A stretch of 64,000 nucleotides of DNA from Eublepharis macularius (Eukaryota > Chordata > Lepidosauria > Squamata > Eublepharidae), in the NCBI RefSeq assembly GCF_028583425.1, contig NC_072801.1, positions 66,417,766 through 66,481,765 on the forward strand. Reading direction: 5' to 3'. Positions 1 to 11,579 of the stretch are shown here, one piece after another. The position numbers and the translations under genes are program-made. The notes under the pieces are model-generated. The model was not told the origin of the DNA. It ran no database searches and saw only the letters and a program-made list of their open reading frames with translations. How positions within the stretch are numbered: the stretch's first letter is position 1; every line of letters begins with the position of its first letter.

Positions 1-1181
1 GTGCGGAATTCTGGTCTTTGGGCTGTAAAGTCTATTCATCACTCCCTTGTATTTTCAGCAGGCCAATGGAATTCTTTCACAGTTTCTCCCCAGGTGTCTC
101 TCAAATGTGGCATCTCAAGTGGGTTTTTTCATTACTTGAAACTGCACCACATCAGAAAGTATCCTCCTCTCAAACCTCCCTGGTATTCACTTTGCTTGCT
201 AGAAGTTTTTCTACAAGGCGTGCCACAAGGACTTGCTGTGTGTTCTTGAGTGGGGGCCCAATGATCTGGGGCTTCCTTCCATCAGTGCTGCCTCTGCTAG
301 TATGTGTTGGGAAATGGCTCATCCCAAATAATAAGCAGCTATATAATTAGGAAATGCTACAATAGTAAAAGATATTATTTTTGAGCATTGAGAACAACTG
401 TAAACTGCCCTATTATTCTGTTGTTTCCCTGTAGTTCTGGCTGTAGGTTATGGTTTCTCTGGGAACATCGTGAACAGGTTGGTCCAATGACCCTTGAAGA
501 TTTGCATTTCTATGTCACATGGGGCCCAATTCAGCTCAGGAGCACAGGGTACAGTGAAATGGTCCTAGATCCTCTCTGCCCACTCCCATTTCCTGAAATG
601 ACCCAAGGAAGACATTATTTCTATACTGGGGGGCACTGAAAAAATTTCCATTGTGCTTGCATATTTCCCCCCATCCCAAGTTATTTGTACTTGGGGAAAT
701 ACCATCATTGGCAGTTTCAAATCCTCTTTCTCTGGACAGCATGGTCGTGAGATTCAACTTTGACCCAGAAATGACTGGTAAATTTCAGAAAACACCTCTC
801 CACATAACCCAAGACACTCTCTTCTGAAATACAACATATTGTTTGGCCCTGGGACCTGCAGGAGGCTGAATGGATTTGGGCCGCAAAAGGAGAGTGTGAC
901 AGCATGAAAGTGCAGGAGCTTGGAAGAGCCACTGGCCAATCATAAAATAAGGCCTACCAAATTATGCCCCACCTTTGAGAAGAAAAATATTATATCCCCC
1001 AATTAATGCCTTTCAAACTTAAATGACAAAAATCTTGTGAAGGACATTAACACAAAAAAAGATGATCTGATTCAAAATTTCTACTTACACAGCATATCAA
1101 TCACATTAAATTTCCACATGTATTCCTTCCCATAGAGTAGAATGGAGCAAATAGATCCCTCATGGAATTTCACTTAACTAT
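1..1181 (-). other. V2R gene C intron 3, left part
   Basis: Intronic sequence between truncated exon 3 and the exon 4 expected left of the window. Bases 1-150 match 34190-34330 and 63870-64000. No coding exon or clear transposon is visible in the remainder. Confidence 0.5.
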
Positions 1182-1394
1182 GGCCCTTTTCACACTACTT
1201 ACAGGGACGCACAACGATGTGGAACATTGTGCTACAAATGTGGAATATTGCATTTTGTCGCGCGAGATTTGCACGACATTGCATGAGATTTGCCCAATGT
1301 CGCACAAATCTCATGCAACAAAATGCAATTTTCTGCATTTGTAGTGCGATGTTCTGTGTTGTCGTGCATCCCCGTAAGTAGTGTGAAAAGGGCC
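1182..1394. mobile_element. 213-bp palindromic MITE with TAT duplication
   Basis: Inverted ends GGCCCTTTTCACACTACTTA are mirrored at the right end, and TAT flanks both sides (1179-1181, 1395-1397). The unit A intron near 35830 reads straight through (GTTAGTATGTTTCAG), which confirms an insertion in unit C. The interior is itself largely self-complementary and rich in CG. No coding capacity. The superfamily is uncertain; a 3-bp target duplication favours PIF/Harbinger. Confidence 0.75.
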
Positions 1395-1397
1395 TAT

Positions 1398-2607
1398 GTT
1401 TCAGCATGCCTCCCCCAAGCATTCTCTGGAAAAAAGTCTTCCAAAGTAAATTCTGTCACATGTGGTGGATATGCACTGAAGCACGAAGATATTGGATAAA
1501 GATATATGAAGAATCGCTGAAGATTCTCAAGCTCAGGTTTCAGCTACCCCCCCCCAAATATGTTATTAACTATTTTACTGAATAATGTTACAAAATAACA
1601 GGGAGATCTTTTCCGGTACATGGTGACAACAGGAAGAGTACTATATGCAGCTAAATGGAAAACACAGTCGTGCCCTTACATTCCAGATTAGACAGACAAA
1701 GTGAATGAATATGCATTAATTAGCAACACAGCCCATTATGGGAAAAAATATGAATTCTAGAAAGGGGAGGGCGGGCATGCAGACATTCACTCCTCCTCCG
1801 TCCCTGATTCCAACTGGTGAAGGAGGGGTGGGTGGGCTTTGTCATCTGCTCCATGCCTGATCTGCCTGATTTCGGCCATGTGAAGGGGTGGTGGGCTTTG
1901 CTACCTGCTCCATGCCTGATGCATGGTGGGTAAAGGGGGAGCAGGCATGACATTCCAGTGTGGACAGACAAGATGTATGAATATGCATCAATGGCTAAAT
2001 TAACTTCCTATGTGCACAATAGACCAATCTTGGAATTCCGGGGGAAATTGAGAGATTTCTTTGACTATTAAGGTTAAAACTAAGATAAATTAAGGTAATT
2101 ATAAAGATAAAATGTGGAAGAGAGGACTGCTTAAAAATAATTGACAATGTCTGGGTATAAGCAGCTAAGGAGAGGGGAAGAGGGCTATTATAGAATTTAG
2201 TTGTGCTGTTATATATTTTGAATGTATTTTTGTATTAGCTTAAATCTAATTCAAATGTAGTGCTTGTATAAATTTCTATGCACTTTCTGCTGTTATTCTA
2301 AATTTTTATTTTTAATAAAATCTTTACTAAAAAATAAAGCTCTGGGTGTGCACTTTCTCCTGTTCTGTCCCAAATCCTCCTTTTAGGTATGCACAATTGG
2401 ATAAGGAAGGAGAATCATTAACAAAGCACTATAGATATTCAGATTCAGTATGGTCTGAATACAAAACAAGTATGCATTAGTTGCAGACCGAAACAAACTA
2501 AATTCAGAGAAATGTATAAACTGTACCTTGCTTTTTAAAAAACACCTTAATGGAACTATTTTTAGAAGCAAAAAAATAGGACGAGGGTAAGGGGGAGTGC
2601 ACTCTTG
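1398..2607. other. Intron 3 remainder with repeat traces
   Basis: Contains a roughly 48-bp imperfect direct repeat (1679-1724 and 1951-1998) around a GC-richer block, and from about 2020 to 2336 an A/T-rich stretch ending in AATAAA and A-runs that resembles a LINE 3' tail. Nothing coding was recognised. Confidence 0.4.
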
Positions 2608-2688
2608 TTAATTTACCTCACAAAGATCCCAGATTGTCCTGTCACTTCTGCATTGTGGGAAGGAGGACAAGGTGTGACTGAGCCTCAC

Positions 2689-3411
2689 CTGCCAGGGCTG
2701 AATGTTCCCAAGTTTCCTCCTCTCTCCGCATCCCTTTGCTCTCTGCTTGACAATTGACAGGTGCAGGGCATGGAGAGCATGTGCAAAGGCATATGCAGCA
2801 TTATAGATGTTGTAGCTATGCTTCGACATTCCCATTAAAAAACAGTGATCAGGGAGGCTCCTCAGCTTCTCCTTCCCAGTGCAGAGAGGCCGATCTGGGA
2901 ATAAGTACTTCACAGATGGAAAAGAACAATCAAACATGGTTGCCCAGAAATTGTGTATCACAGGCTCTGTGAATGGATTGATGTTGTCCAGGAAGTCCTC
3001 AAATCCCGGCACTACCTTTGTGTGCTGGGTGAAGAACAAAGTACCATTGAAGGATTGTGCTGGAAATGCATTTTTACGAAACACTTCAGCCATCTCCCAC
3101 TTCGCAGTTATGATCCACACCCTCTTCATTGGAGAAGAGACATGAACTTCATACAAATATAGAAAGTTATGAACCAAATTCATAGACTCCCTATCGCCAT
3201 GAACAAGGACAACATTCTCTTTCTTTTTAAAGAGAGAAATAGTGATGAGTAACATGACAGCGGCGCTATTCTCTAGTAGCACACTTAATAAAATTGGCAT
3301 CATTTGTGTGAAAGCAAGACAAATATTGTTCTGGAGGAGCCTGGGTCTCAGGGTCTGCAGAAACGTTTCTCCACTCTCATCATTGGACGTGAGGAGGCCG
3401 ACCCACGTCCA
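2689..3411 (-). pseudogene. V2R gene C exon 3, 5'-truncated
   Basis: Homology to gene A begins at TWVGLLTSNDESGETF and continues to LGNIQPWQ with the correct donor CAG|GTGAGG. The frame stays open across 723 bp, including a segment (LLSVLLENSAAVMLLITI) where it differs from gene A by several small changes. Missing are the acceptor and the first 41 codons of the exon. Comparison with unit A (36858-37060) suggests a single deletion of roughly 190 bp across the intron-exon border. Confidence 0.85.
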
Positions 3412-3835
3412 GCTAAGTAGGTACATACATCTTGGATGGAATGAATTTAGTCCTCCAACAAATACCAGAGTTCAAATGTTATTATTTCTGAAGGAAGATT
3501 ACAGCACTGTATATCTTAATATGAAATCTGGGTCTTAGGCAAACTCCAATGTTAAAGAATGTGGTCTTGTGAGATTTGTGTGCCTGAAGTTCCCGGAAGT
3601 TCTCACAAATTATAAACTTCCAATATACCAAAGTGGAATCATAGTTTCCTAGTTAGCACGCACTAGAGTACATGAGAAGATATGGGCTGTAGTGCTCAAA
3701 AGAAGTTGCAGGAGGAAAAGTAAATTAGAATTTATGTTCTGAATATCGAAGATTTCAAATTGTGATGTGGATAAAAGTAGCCTTTGGAGGATCTGCTACG
3801 AAGCAACTACTATTCCTTTGTCTGATGACACATAC

Positions 3836-4127
3836 CTGTGGTATCTTGTAGTTTGTTAACATGTTGGCCATCACAATTGAGTTTTGAGAGGAGAGTGCAC
3901 CTATGATGGTCAATAAGACCTTCTTGCTTTTACAATTGTAAGTAGTTGGATTTCTCTGCAGCCTAAATAGGAATGTTAAAGTGTTCAAACTTGTTGACTT
4001 TGCATTGAACTCATTGTCTTCCATGAAGTATACCACTGAGATGTTGGGCAAGAGCTGAATGTTCCAGTTGATCTCATTTAAAGCAAAAATGAAGGCCAGG
4101 GCTTGCTGGCTGGAATGAAGTAACGTC
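3836..4127 (-). CDS. V2R gene C exon 2
   Basis: 292 bp, from acceptor ATTGCAG to donor CAG|GTATGT. It encodes a block aligned with gene A exon 2: ALAFIFALNEIN, LLPNISVVYFMED and [12 protein letters not shown]. No stop in frame. This copy preserves the unmodified exon 2 donor and therefore serves as the reference for the altered donor of gene A. Confidence 0.8.
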
Positions 4128-4759
4128 CTGCAATGAGATTATCATTTGCAACAGTGAAAAACAAGAGTGTTCTCACCAGGCAGTTCTAGCTGCAGACATT
4201 ACAGTATTATCAGCAGTTTTAAACCTTACTTTTAAATGACAGTCTGTAATTCAGTCTAGTCTGCTGGCAATGTGCCATGAAGATGCAGAAAGAGGCTGTC
4301 TGGTAGCTTCTAACAATAATATTTTACATCGCTAGTCTGTCTTGAATGTTATGCGGGGTGTCCCTATGGCGAGCACTAATATCCATAATTGAGTGTCTAA
4401 GTGTGATGCCATCACAGACAGACAATGAATCTCCAGCTTCAAATTGTCACTCTGGTTTAAACTCTTCCAAAGGGACCACATCAGAGCCCCCTTCTCCATC
4501 ATCTCAGAATAGCCTTCGTATCTGTCCAGTCAATGCCAATAGTTTAACTTCAGGGTTGCTATTTCCAACCATTGCTTGCTTTCTGCTTCTGTTTACAGTG
4601 TTTTCCGGTTCTAGAGGCTTTACAACATTCTATTCTCACTTGCTCTCTACACACAGCCTACAATCAAATTTTTGACAGTTCTTTTGAGGGACCTAGGCTT
4701 TTCTTTGGGGATAGAAAAATGTATTTTTCATTCCTGGGATGGTGATCTGCTCAGGTTTT

Positions 4760-5990
4760 GTTCAGAAAGAGGGGGGAACTCTCTGCCTTACAGCCACTCG
4801 AAACTGAGGTGTGATTTAAGAGTTCAAAGAAAAGTTCAAACACATTTTCCAAAATGTTAGCTTTGTAATTCATCTTTAGATTTCAAAAATGGAAAAAAGG
4901 GATTACTTAGTTTGTACTGGAGTTAGAAAACCTGAAATATCTGGAGATCTAAGGTTCAGATTATAAATAAATGAATTTTCTTTTCACTCTTCCATGACAC
5001 CTTAATGTGTGAATTGGCTTTATGGATAGCCTTGTCCCTGAGATGGGATAAAAGTTTTAGTTGCTACGTTAGAGCTGTGATGGCTTATTTACAGGCATTG
5101 GCAATCTTTTCCCTCAGAATGCTACCAGTTTACAGTCCTGTCCCTCAAAAGGTACGTGACAGGGACTGAGGGTAAATACGTCTGCTAGGTGTGCAAACAT
5201 GTCTGCATCCAGATAAACTCTACCCCTCCCCACTTTTTTTGACCTGCTTGACAATGCATCTGTGAAGAAGCTTTCTTCTTGTCACTATCTTGGAAATATT
5301 TTAATTCTGAATTCTCTAATAGAGATCAGAGTTAAATTCAGAAATATTGCAAAAGGATTAATAAATGAAGGTGCTCTTTTGTGGATTCCACAACTTAGGA
5401 AGAGGGGGAACTCTCCGCCTTACAGCCCCTGAAAACTGTGTTGTGGTTTAGGAATTCAAAGAAAAGTTCAAACACATTTTTCCAAAATAAAGCCTCGATG
5501 CGTTATCTTTAGATGTGTCAAATGGAAAACGGAGGTTACTCAGTTTATTTGACTCTCTGCACTGGAGTTAGAAAAACTCACATATATGGGTTCAGATGAT
5601 AAATAAATGAATTTTCCTTTCAGTCTTCCATGACACCTTAAAGTGTGAATTAGCCATATGGAAAAGCCTTGTGCTTGAGATGTTATGAAAGTTTTAATTG
5701 CTATGTTAGAGCTGTGATGGCTTCTTTACAGGCATCAGTAATCTTTTCCCTCAGAATGGTACACGTTTGCAGGCCAGTCCCTCGTAAGGCATATGATACA
5801 AACTTATGGTAAATATCTTTTCTGCACCCAGATGAACTATACCCATCCCCACCTTTTTGGACCTTCATAGAAATGCATCTGTGAAGAAGCCTTTCCTGTC
5901 ACTATCTTGGAGATGGTGGTCAAGTCTGAATTTTCTAATAGAGACTGGAGTTAAATTCAGAAATATTGCAGATGGATTAATAAACAAAAG
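4760..5990. repeat. Two-copy tandem repeat (~630 bp unit) in V2R gene C intron 1
   Basis: Bases from about 4765 and from about 5398 both begin with GAACTCTC...GCCTTACAGCC and run in parallel to similar ends (5370 and 5985, ATTGCAG/AAGGATTAATAAA). The second copy abuts the exon 1 donor. Divergence is visible throughout, so the duplication is old. Unit A intron 1 has comparable repeated blocks (38755-39260). Confidence 0.65.
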
Positions 5991-5999
5991 CACTCTTAC

Positions 6000-6256
6000 T
6001 TAGATTTTTCAACAAATATTTCCTCCATTGTAAAGTTTAACTTCTGTGAAGCCACCACTGAATACGATCCTAACAAACCAATGCCTCGATAATTGTTTGC
6101 ACGTGCATCCAGTTTATGTTTATTGCACTCGGAACTCCAATTTCTGCTGAAAGCATGAGGAGGAAGCAAGAGGAGGAAGAGTGCGAAAAAAAGCCTTTTG
6201 AATGCTTGAGGTTTTCTCCTCCACTTCATGCTGACCTCCTGCATTGTGACCGACAT
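6000..6256 (-). CDS. V2R gene C exon 1 (signal peptide)
   Basis: Starts MSVTMQEVSMKWRRKPQ followed by a strongly hydrophobic FFALFLLLLPP run, a signal peptide. An earlier in-frame ATG at 6334 has no counterpart in gene A, so 6256 is preferred. The exon ends in phase 2 at 6000 with donor GTAAGAG, the same phase as gene A. Frame intact. Confidence 0.78.
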
Positions 6257-7017
6257 GCTGGCTGGTGGCTCTTCATGGAGTTTACTGAAAATCAAGTTCT
6301 TATCAAGGGCTGAGATTTCCTTGCCGGTTTCCATCTAAGACACAATTTCAAGATTGAATCCGGTGGAGCTCTCCTTTCCTCAAGGCACCATCCCATAGCA
6401 CTGTGGCCTGGAGATTGATTTGACTTTTCACAATCTGTGGAGTTTAATTTGGCTCTTTATTATAATTAATTTTGCAGATGACATCAGGCTTCTCCTGAGA
6501 AGCAGAGTTTGGTCATAGTAATTTTGCTTTTGATAATTACAGGGCAGAGGTAAACAAGTTTTCGCAAAACTCTCAACTCGCTCGGGAGGCAGGACAGTTA
6601 TCTCTGGGGGGTTCCAATGTGGCCATTTTATTTCCTTCTTCACAACAGTAAGAAGGTCCAATTAATTCCCTGGGGATGAAAGTGCATCTTGACTGTAAAT
6701 TTGGAGCTGTGACGTTCTGGTTCCTCAGAACCTGCAGTTAACCAAAACAATCTAGCAATAGATGTGTATAAGAACTGATATGCACCTCTTGAAATTTTGA
6801 AGTGAATTTTGACCTGAAGTGAGTTTGTTAACCAAACATTTCTTTCCTCATAAAATCATGGGGTTAATTTATGAATTAAAAATATATAGTTAGTTGTTGT
6901 AGATTTTCTGGGCTGTATGGCCGTGGTCTTATTAAAAAATATATAAGTTAACATCAGTTCTTCAAAACTATTAAAATAAATATGCAATCCTTGGGGAAGA
7001 TCCAGGGACTCAGGGGG
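6257..7017 (-). other. 5' flank of V2R gene C
   Basis: Sequence upstream of exon 1, similar to 39759-40330 upstream of gene A exon 1, so it belongs to the duplicated unit and probably carries the promoter. No TATA box or other element could be assigned with confidence. Confidence 0.4.
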
Positions 7018-7025
7018 CACATGAC

Positions 7026-7974
7026 TAGAGATGGGCATGAACAGCAATACGAACAAAAAAAAGCCACAAACAGCCCAATCGGCTGTTCATGAACAAGCTG
7101 TTTGTGAGGCCTCATTCGAAACGAAAAGGTAGTCGTTGCAGGCCTCGTTCGTTGCTGTTCGTCAAGCCAGACAGTCTTGCTCCTGCAATCAATTCCCTAG
7201 GCAATTTAGGCAGGGATTGTCTGAACTCTGTCGGAACTCCTGCTGTTGATCTGGAAACCCCAATCTAAGCCTAATTTTATTTGATAGGCAGGTCTTCCTT
7301 TCAAGTGTGGAGCTCCAAATTTGTTACAAAGAAGGAAAGACCAGGAGGGGGGCTCCCAGCTCTGGCTTTGCATACAGTTCAGCGGGAGAGACAGCTGCTG
7401 TTGGCATTTTGATAAAGAGAGTGCTGAAGCTTGAAATTTTTGTGTGTGTGGTGGGATAGGGATCTACCCCTTCAGGTTCCAGGGCTGCTGCCAGGATATT
7501 ATTTCTTATTGGTACCTTTCCTGCTGCCTGCTCAGATAAGGTTTCTGGGAGTGGTGTGGTAAGAATCTACCCCTTCAAGTTCCAGGGCTGCTGCCAGGCT
7601 CTGGGGCCAAGCTATTGTTTATTGTTGGTAACTTTCCTGCTGCCTGCTCAGGCATTTTTTCTGGGAGTGGTGCGGTAGGGATCTACCCACCCTCAGGTTC
7701 CAGGGCTGCTGCCACGCTCTGGGGCCAAGCTATTATTTATTATTGGTACCTTTCCTGCTGCCTGCACAGGTCAAGTTTCTGGGAGTGGAGCAGTAGGGAT
7801 CTTGAACAAACTTGGATGATGGCTGGAGGAGAGCCTACTGGCCCCCACGAACATCCAACCATGAACATGTTCATGAACAGGTCATGTTTGTAAGTGTTTG
7901 TGAGTCCCTGTTCGTGGATGGCAATGAACAAAGAACATCATGTTCAGTTTTTTTCCTGTTCATGCCCATCTCTA
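7026..7974. mobile_element. Non-autonomous hAT element (949 bp)
   Basis: Inverted ends TAGAGATGGGCATGAACA flanked by a perfect 8-bp duplication CACATGAC (7018-7025 and 7975-7982), diagnostic of hAT. The subterminal parts carry many short GAAC/GTTC palindromes, likely transposase-binding sites. The middle is a three-copy tandem repeat. No transposase frame. Confidence 0.88.
7462..7802. repeat. Tandem repeat inside hAT element (~112 bp x 3)
   Basis: Three successive copies each read ATCTACCC...GGTTCCAGGGCTGCTGCCA, then TTTCCTGCTGCCTGC and TTTCTGGGAGTGG. Copies differ by substitutions and small indels. Confidence 0.75.
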
Positions 7975-8157
7975 CACATGACATCATCAAACCTGAACCA
8001 GTCCCAGAGCCCCTGGATCCTGATGCTTCAGGCAAAGGACCTGGCCCTGAAGGCTTAGTGCCCAGTGATGCTGCCAATGTGCCAGACCCCAGCACAAGCA
8101 ACCCCCTGATCGTAGAGCTGTATTCCAGACCACCAGCCCCCAGGACATGAAGGGAGT

Positions 8158-9016
8158 GTCAGGGATGGTGGGCCTGCTAGGAGGCAGCTCAATGAAGACA
8201 AAATGCCAGGCTGGCTGCCCAGCTATCTATAGCACTTTACCTGAGAAGGAGTCTTCTCAAGCCCTGGCTCTTCAGGATCCTTAAGTCCTGGGCTAAGTGG
8301 AGAATACTTTTGCTTCACCCACTTTGCAGGACTAGCATGCTTCTCTGGTAACTGTAATCCTGGGCACCTGCTGAAAATCTCGCCCTGGCCTCAGTGCTTC
8401 AGACACTGGCATCTGGGCTCTATTATACTACTGCTCTTGCCACAGAGGCACCCATATTCTGCCTCAAGTCCTTGCTAACAGAGAAAAATCACATATTGGT
8501 TAGTTGCATGGTCAATCCCTAATAAGGACACGAGATGACAAAGAAAGGGTTACAGTGGTTTATATTATAATATATTAAAATACTTGGAGCTCAGCCCCGA
8601 TTATTCTGCTTGCCATCCCCATAGCTTGCTGCAGTCAGCTATTTTGAGTTATACCAGCAAAAGATAGTTATAGTTGAGACTCCTGGCTTTATTTTGGGAT
8701 TAGTGTGATGGATAACTCTGCTTCCACCTCTTCCAAGGGAAGTTAAGGGGAGCTAAAATGATGTTTGAAGGAGGCTGACAGTTGAAAGCAGTTGGAGGTC
8801 CTTTATATTAGTTCGTCAGAAAGGGTAGGATTTTGTGCTGATGAAGGAAGCGGCCTGTGTTATCACTGGATTCTGTGAACGGCGGCTTGGCAATGCCAAC
8901 AGTTAGAATAGACTGGGAACAAAAGTTCAATTATTAGGATAATGTATCCTAACGTTTGATTTGTTCCAGAATATTCGAGTTGTAAATAAAGTTTAACTCT
9001 TTTTTCTCTCTTAACA
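8158..9016 (+). mobile_element. Possible gypsy-type 3' LTR
   Basis: A purine run (GAAGGGAG) precedes TGTCAGGGATGG, an AATAAA lies at 8985 and the stretch can be ended at TTAACA near 9016. This resembles polypurine tract plus LTR, but no matching second LTR or target duplication was found. Tentative. Confidence 0.35.
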
Positions 9017-9432
9017 GCCTGGTGATTGAACACACACACACTCTAATCCCTTGAAGTACTGGGTGAGCAAATCTTCCATCTGGCAGGACCTGTCCATCAT
9101 GGCAAGCAACATCCTGCCCTGCCCTCATTCAGAGTGAGTGGGTGTTCTCCCACCTGGAAGACCTCCTCCGTCTCCACCGCGCATGTCTGCACCTGGACCT
9201 GGTGGACATGCTGAGCTTCGTGAAGGTCAACCTCAACCTCTTAGGGCATGCCTACTTGGACCTGGACCTATCGGCCCTCTGAGCCTCCCCAAGTCTACTG
9301 TGGCTATCGGCCAAGGTGCTGTGCAGCAGGTTCCAACACTTCTCAGTTCTCGGGGCTGCCTCCATGGCTGGCAACCTCTGGTTCTCCTCTCCCAGACAAA
9401 TTCCCCAACAGTCCCTCTGTCTACCTCTCCCT

Positions 9433-10015
9433 CTTTTTTTAAAAAAATTAACTTTTATTTTTTATAGCAGAAAAGGAATACAGAATAGAAGGGAGGGGAA
9501 AGAAAAAAAATCATATAATTGTAAATTTAACACTTTGCACTATTAAATCTGATGCATTTTAAAATCATAATTCTTATTACAAATACCTCCTTATGTTCTG
9601 TGACTCAGCTATTATTTTCTATTTTTCCATTTATTTTTAGTTATTGTCTTCATCTTAACTATGAACCAGGTTTCTTCGATCTTCTGTATCCAGGTGCACC
9701 ATGGCTCCCAAATGTCATTATGTGTTGTTATATAAACATCTTTTAATAAAATCGAAAGTTTGTCCATTTCAGCTGTCTCAAGTATTTTTTTCAATCAGAT
9801 TTTCTTGTGTTGGGATAACTGCCATTTTCCAGAGCCCCATATATAAAACCCTCGCTGTTGTAATTATATTCAAAATCAAGTGGTTTCGGTTTTTATTAAC
9901 TGGAACCAGTATGTGGTTAAGTAAAAGGAGTTCTGGTTTCAAGGGTAGGGAAATCTTAAGTATCTGTTGAATGGTTCTGTGGATCATCTTCCAGAACTCC
10001 ATTGCAGAAAAGGAG
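9433..10015 (-). mobile_element. 5'-truncated L1 fragment (ORF2 C-terminus)
   Basis: Minus-strand translation in two frames shows L1 ORF2 C-terminal sequence: FWKMIHRTIQQILKISLP, ITTARVLYMGLWKM and ILETAEMDKLSILLKD, similar to the intact-looking copy at 47460-47640. A T-rich tract near 9430 marks the poly(A) end. One or more frameshifts. Confidence 0.72.
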
Positions 10016-10045
10016 GAGTTTGTGGGCTAAAGAATGTCTTAGAAT

Positions 10046-11564
10046 GATTCGGTTTCGTTTTCTCAGCCATGCCGGACGCTCCTCTCGGCTGGTCCGGGAG
10101 GAAACGACCGGGCACCCTGACCGGGCGGCTGATCCGCAAGGATTAGCCCCCAGGACTCCCAGGGAGGGAGCCAGGGTCCGGGACGCGGCGGGAAGAACTC
10201 CCCGAAATCAATGCGGGGGGGGAATTGCCCGTTTGTCCCTATGGAGGCCGGCAGATGTGCGCGGCGCCTCGAGTGCCGCCGGGCAACGAGAAACGGCAAG
10301 TAAAAGAAACAGGCGGAAGCCTGTAAACAAGCGAATCCCTTCTGTTCTACAAGCGTTTGTGAAGGAGAGGTTGATCTGAAGAAGACTCGCTCTTCCCCTT
10401 CGTGGAGTTCCAGAATTTTGTTGCCCCCCCCCCCAAAATGGCAGCAAAGAAGCAAAGTCCCGCTCTCGGTAAGTCAATCTCGGCTACCTTGCAGAAAGGG
10501 GAGTCGCTCGAAGAGTTGGTGCGCAGGGCGGTGGTGGAAGCCATAAAACCCTTTGTTGACAAGCTGAACGAAACTGATCAAAGGGTGGGCTTAATTGAAA
10601 GCGATGTGAAAACCATTAAGGCAGCAGCGGGGGGGGGCAGAAAAGTCTGCTCTGGAAAGTGCGTCACTTGTGAAGGCTACAAAAAAGGAGCTGAAGTTGG
10701 TGGAGAACCAGCTGATCGGGCTACAGGTGGAACGAACGCAGACAATTTTGCGTCTCCAAAACGTGAAAGAGGAGGAAAATGAGGATCTGTGGGATTTGGT
10801 CTCGGAACTACTGGCGACACCCGCGAGGACGACTAAAGAAGAGGTTAAAAGCGCCATTTTGGAGGTCCGTCGGGCTTCTTCAAAATATGCAACAAAGCGA
10901 CAGTTGCCTCGTGAGATCATTATTGACTTTTCAACTAAAAAGATTCGGGACACCATCCTATATAACTCATATAATGCGGATTTGGACTTTATGGGTTTGA
11001 AAGTCAAGATTTTGAAGGACGTTCCATTTCTAGTCCGGAAACGGCGTTTTAAATATAAAAAGTTTGCAGCTCTTCTGAGGGACCATGGAATAAAGTACAA
11101 ATGGTTATTCCCGGAAGGAATATGGTTCAGATATAAAGATCAGGCCTATAAGATATTATCAGAAGATCAACTAAAGGATTTTGAGAATAAAAACCCAGAA
11201 CTCTGCTGCACCAAGAACGAAGAAAAGGAGGAGCCGGGGGGGGGGAGGAGGAGAGCATCGCAACAGCAGTTGCACAGAGAGAATTGCGTCCGGGACCTAG
11301 AAGGGGGAGGAAAGTTTAATCAGAATTTGAAATGTTTATTTTCTGTATGATTAACCACTCCATCATTATTCTATGGAGCTATTTTTGTATTATGACAGTA
11401 TGAAGGGAAACATTGAAGTGTAGTGTTTAGTGTTTGTAGTTCATTCCCCCCCCCTTTTTTCTTTTTCCACCCCCCTTTGTCCCTTCCCTCTCCCCTTTCC
11501 TTGTGATAGTCTGGTGTAGTGTTTTGTAGTTATGAAAAATAAAAAAATTTATAAAAAAAAAAAA
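10046..11564 (+). mobile_element. HAL1-like element: L1 with ORF1 only
   Basis: A complete insertion with a 15-bp duplication AGAATGTCTTAGAAT (10031-10045, 11565-11579), a CG-rich 5' leader of about 390 bp, ORF1, a 3' UTR of about 190 bp and an A-rich tail. There is no ORF2 between ORF1 and the tail. This is the layout of HAL1 (half-L1) elements, which need another L1's reverse transcriptase. It landed beside an older L1 fragment. Confidence 0.82.
10438..11350 (+). pseudogene. L1 ORF1 protein (RNA-binding), one frameshift
   Basis: ORF1 starts at ATG 10438 (MAAKKQSPALGK), has a heptad-rich region (LNETDQRVGLIESDVKTI) fit for the trimeric coiled coil, then an RRM-like part (TILRLQNVKEEE, REIIIDFSTKK) and the C-terminal domain (LKDVPFLVRKRRFKYKK). 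The frame changes at a run of nine G near 10629-10637, so the two halves are out of register by one base. ORF1p is the nucleic-acid chaperone of the L1 particle. Another G-run lies near 11235. Confidence 0.8.
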
Positions 11565-11579
11565 AGAATGTCTTAGAAT

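Larger units (their letters stand above)
2689..6256 (-). pseudogene. V2R gene C, exons 1-3 with truncated exon 3
   Basis: Gene-level entry for the leftmost unit. Exon 1 (6256-6000) and exon 2 (4127-3836) are intact and splice in frame, but exon 3 starts abruptly at 3411: the acceptor and the first 123 nt present in gene A are gone. A TTAG just upstream could act as a cryptic acceptor but would put the exon out of frame. Exon 4 should lie immediately left of base 1, because bases 1-150 match the sequence about 75 bp upstream of exon 4 in unit A. I infer a pseudogene; the rest of the gene is not visible. Confidence 0.75.

Noticed and set aside
2020..2336. Functional LINE
   Set aside because: Only an A/T-rich 3' tail is visible, with no coding sequence or target duplication.
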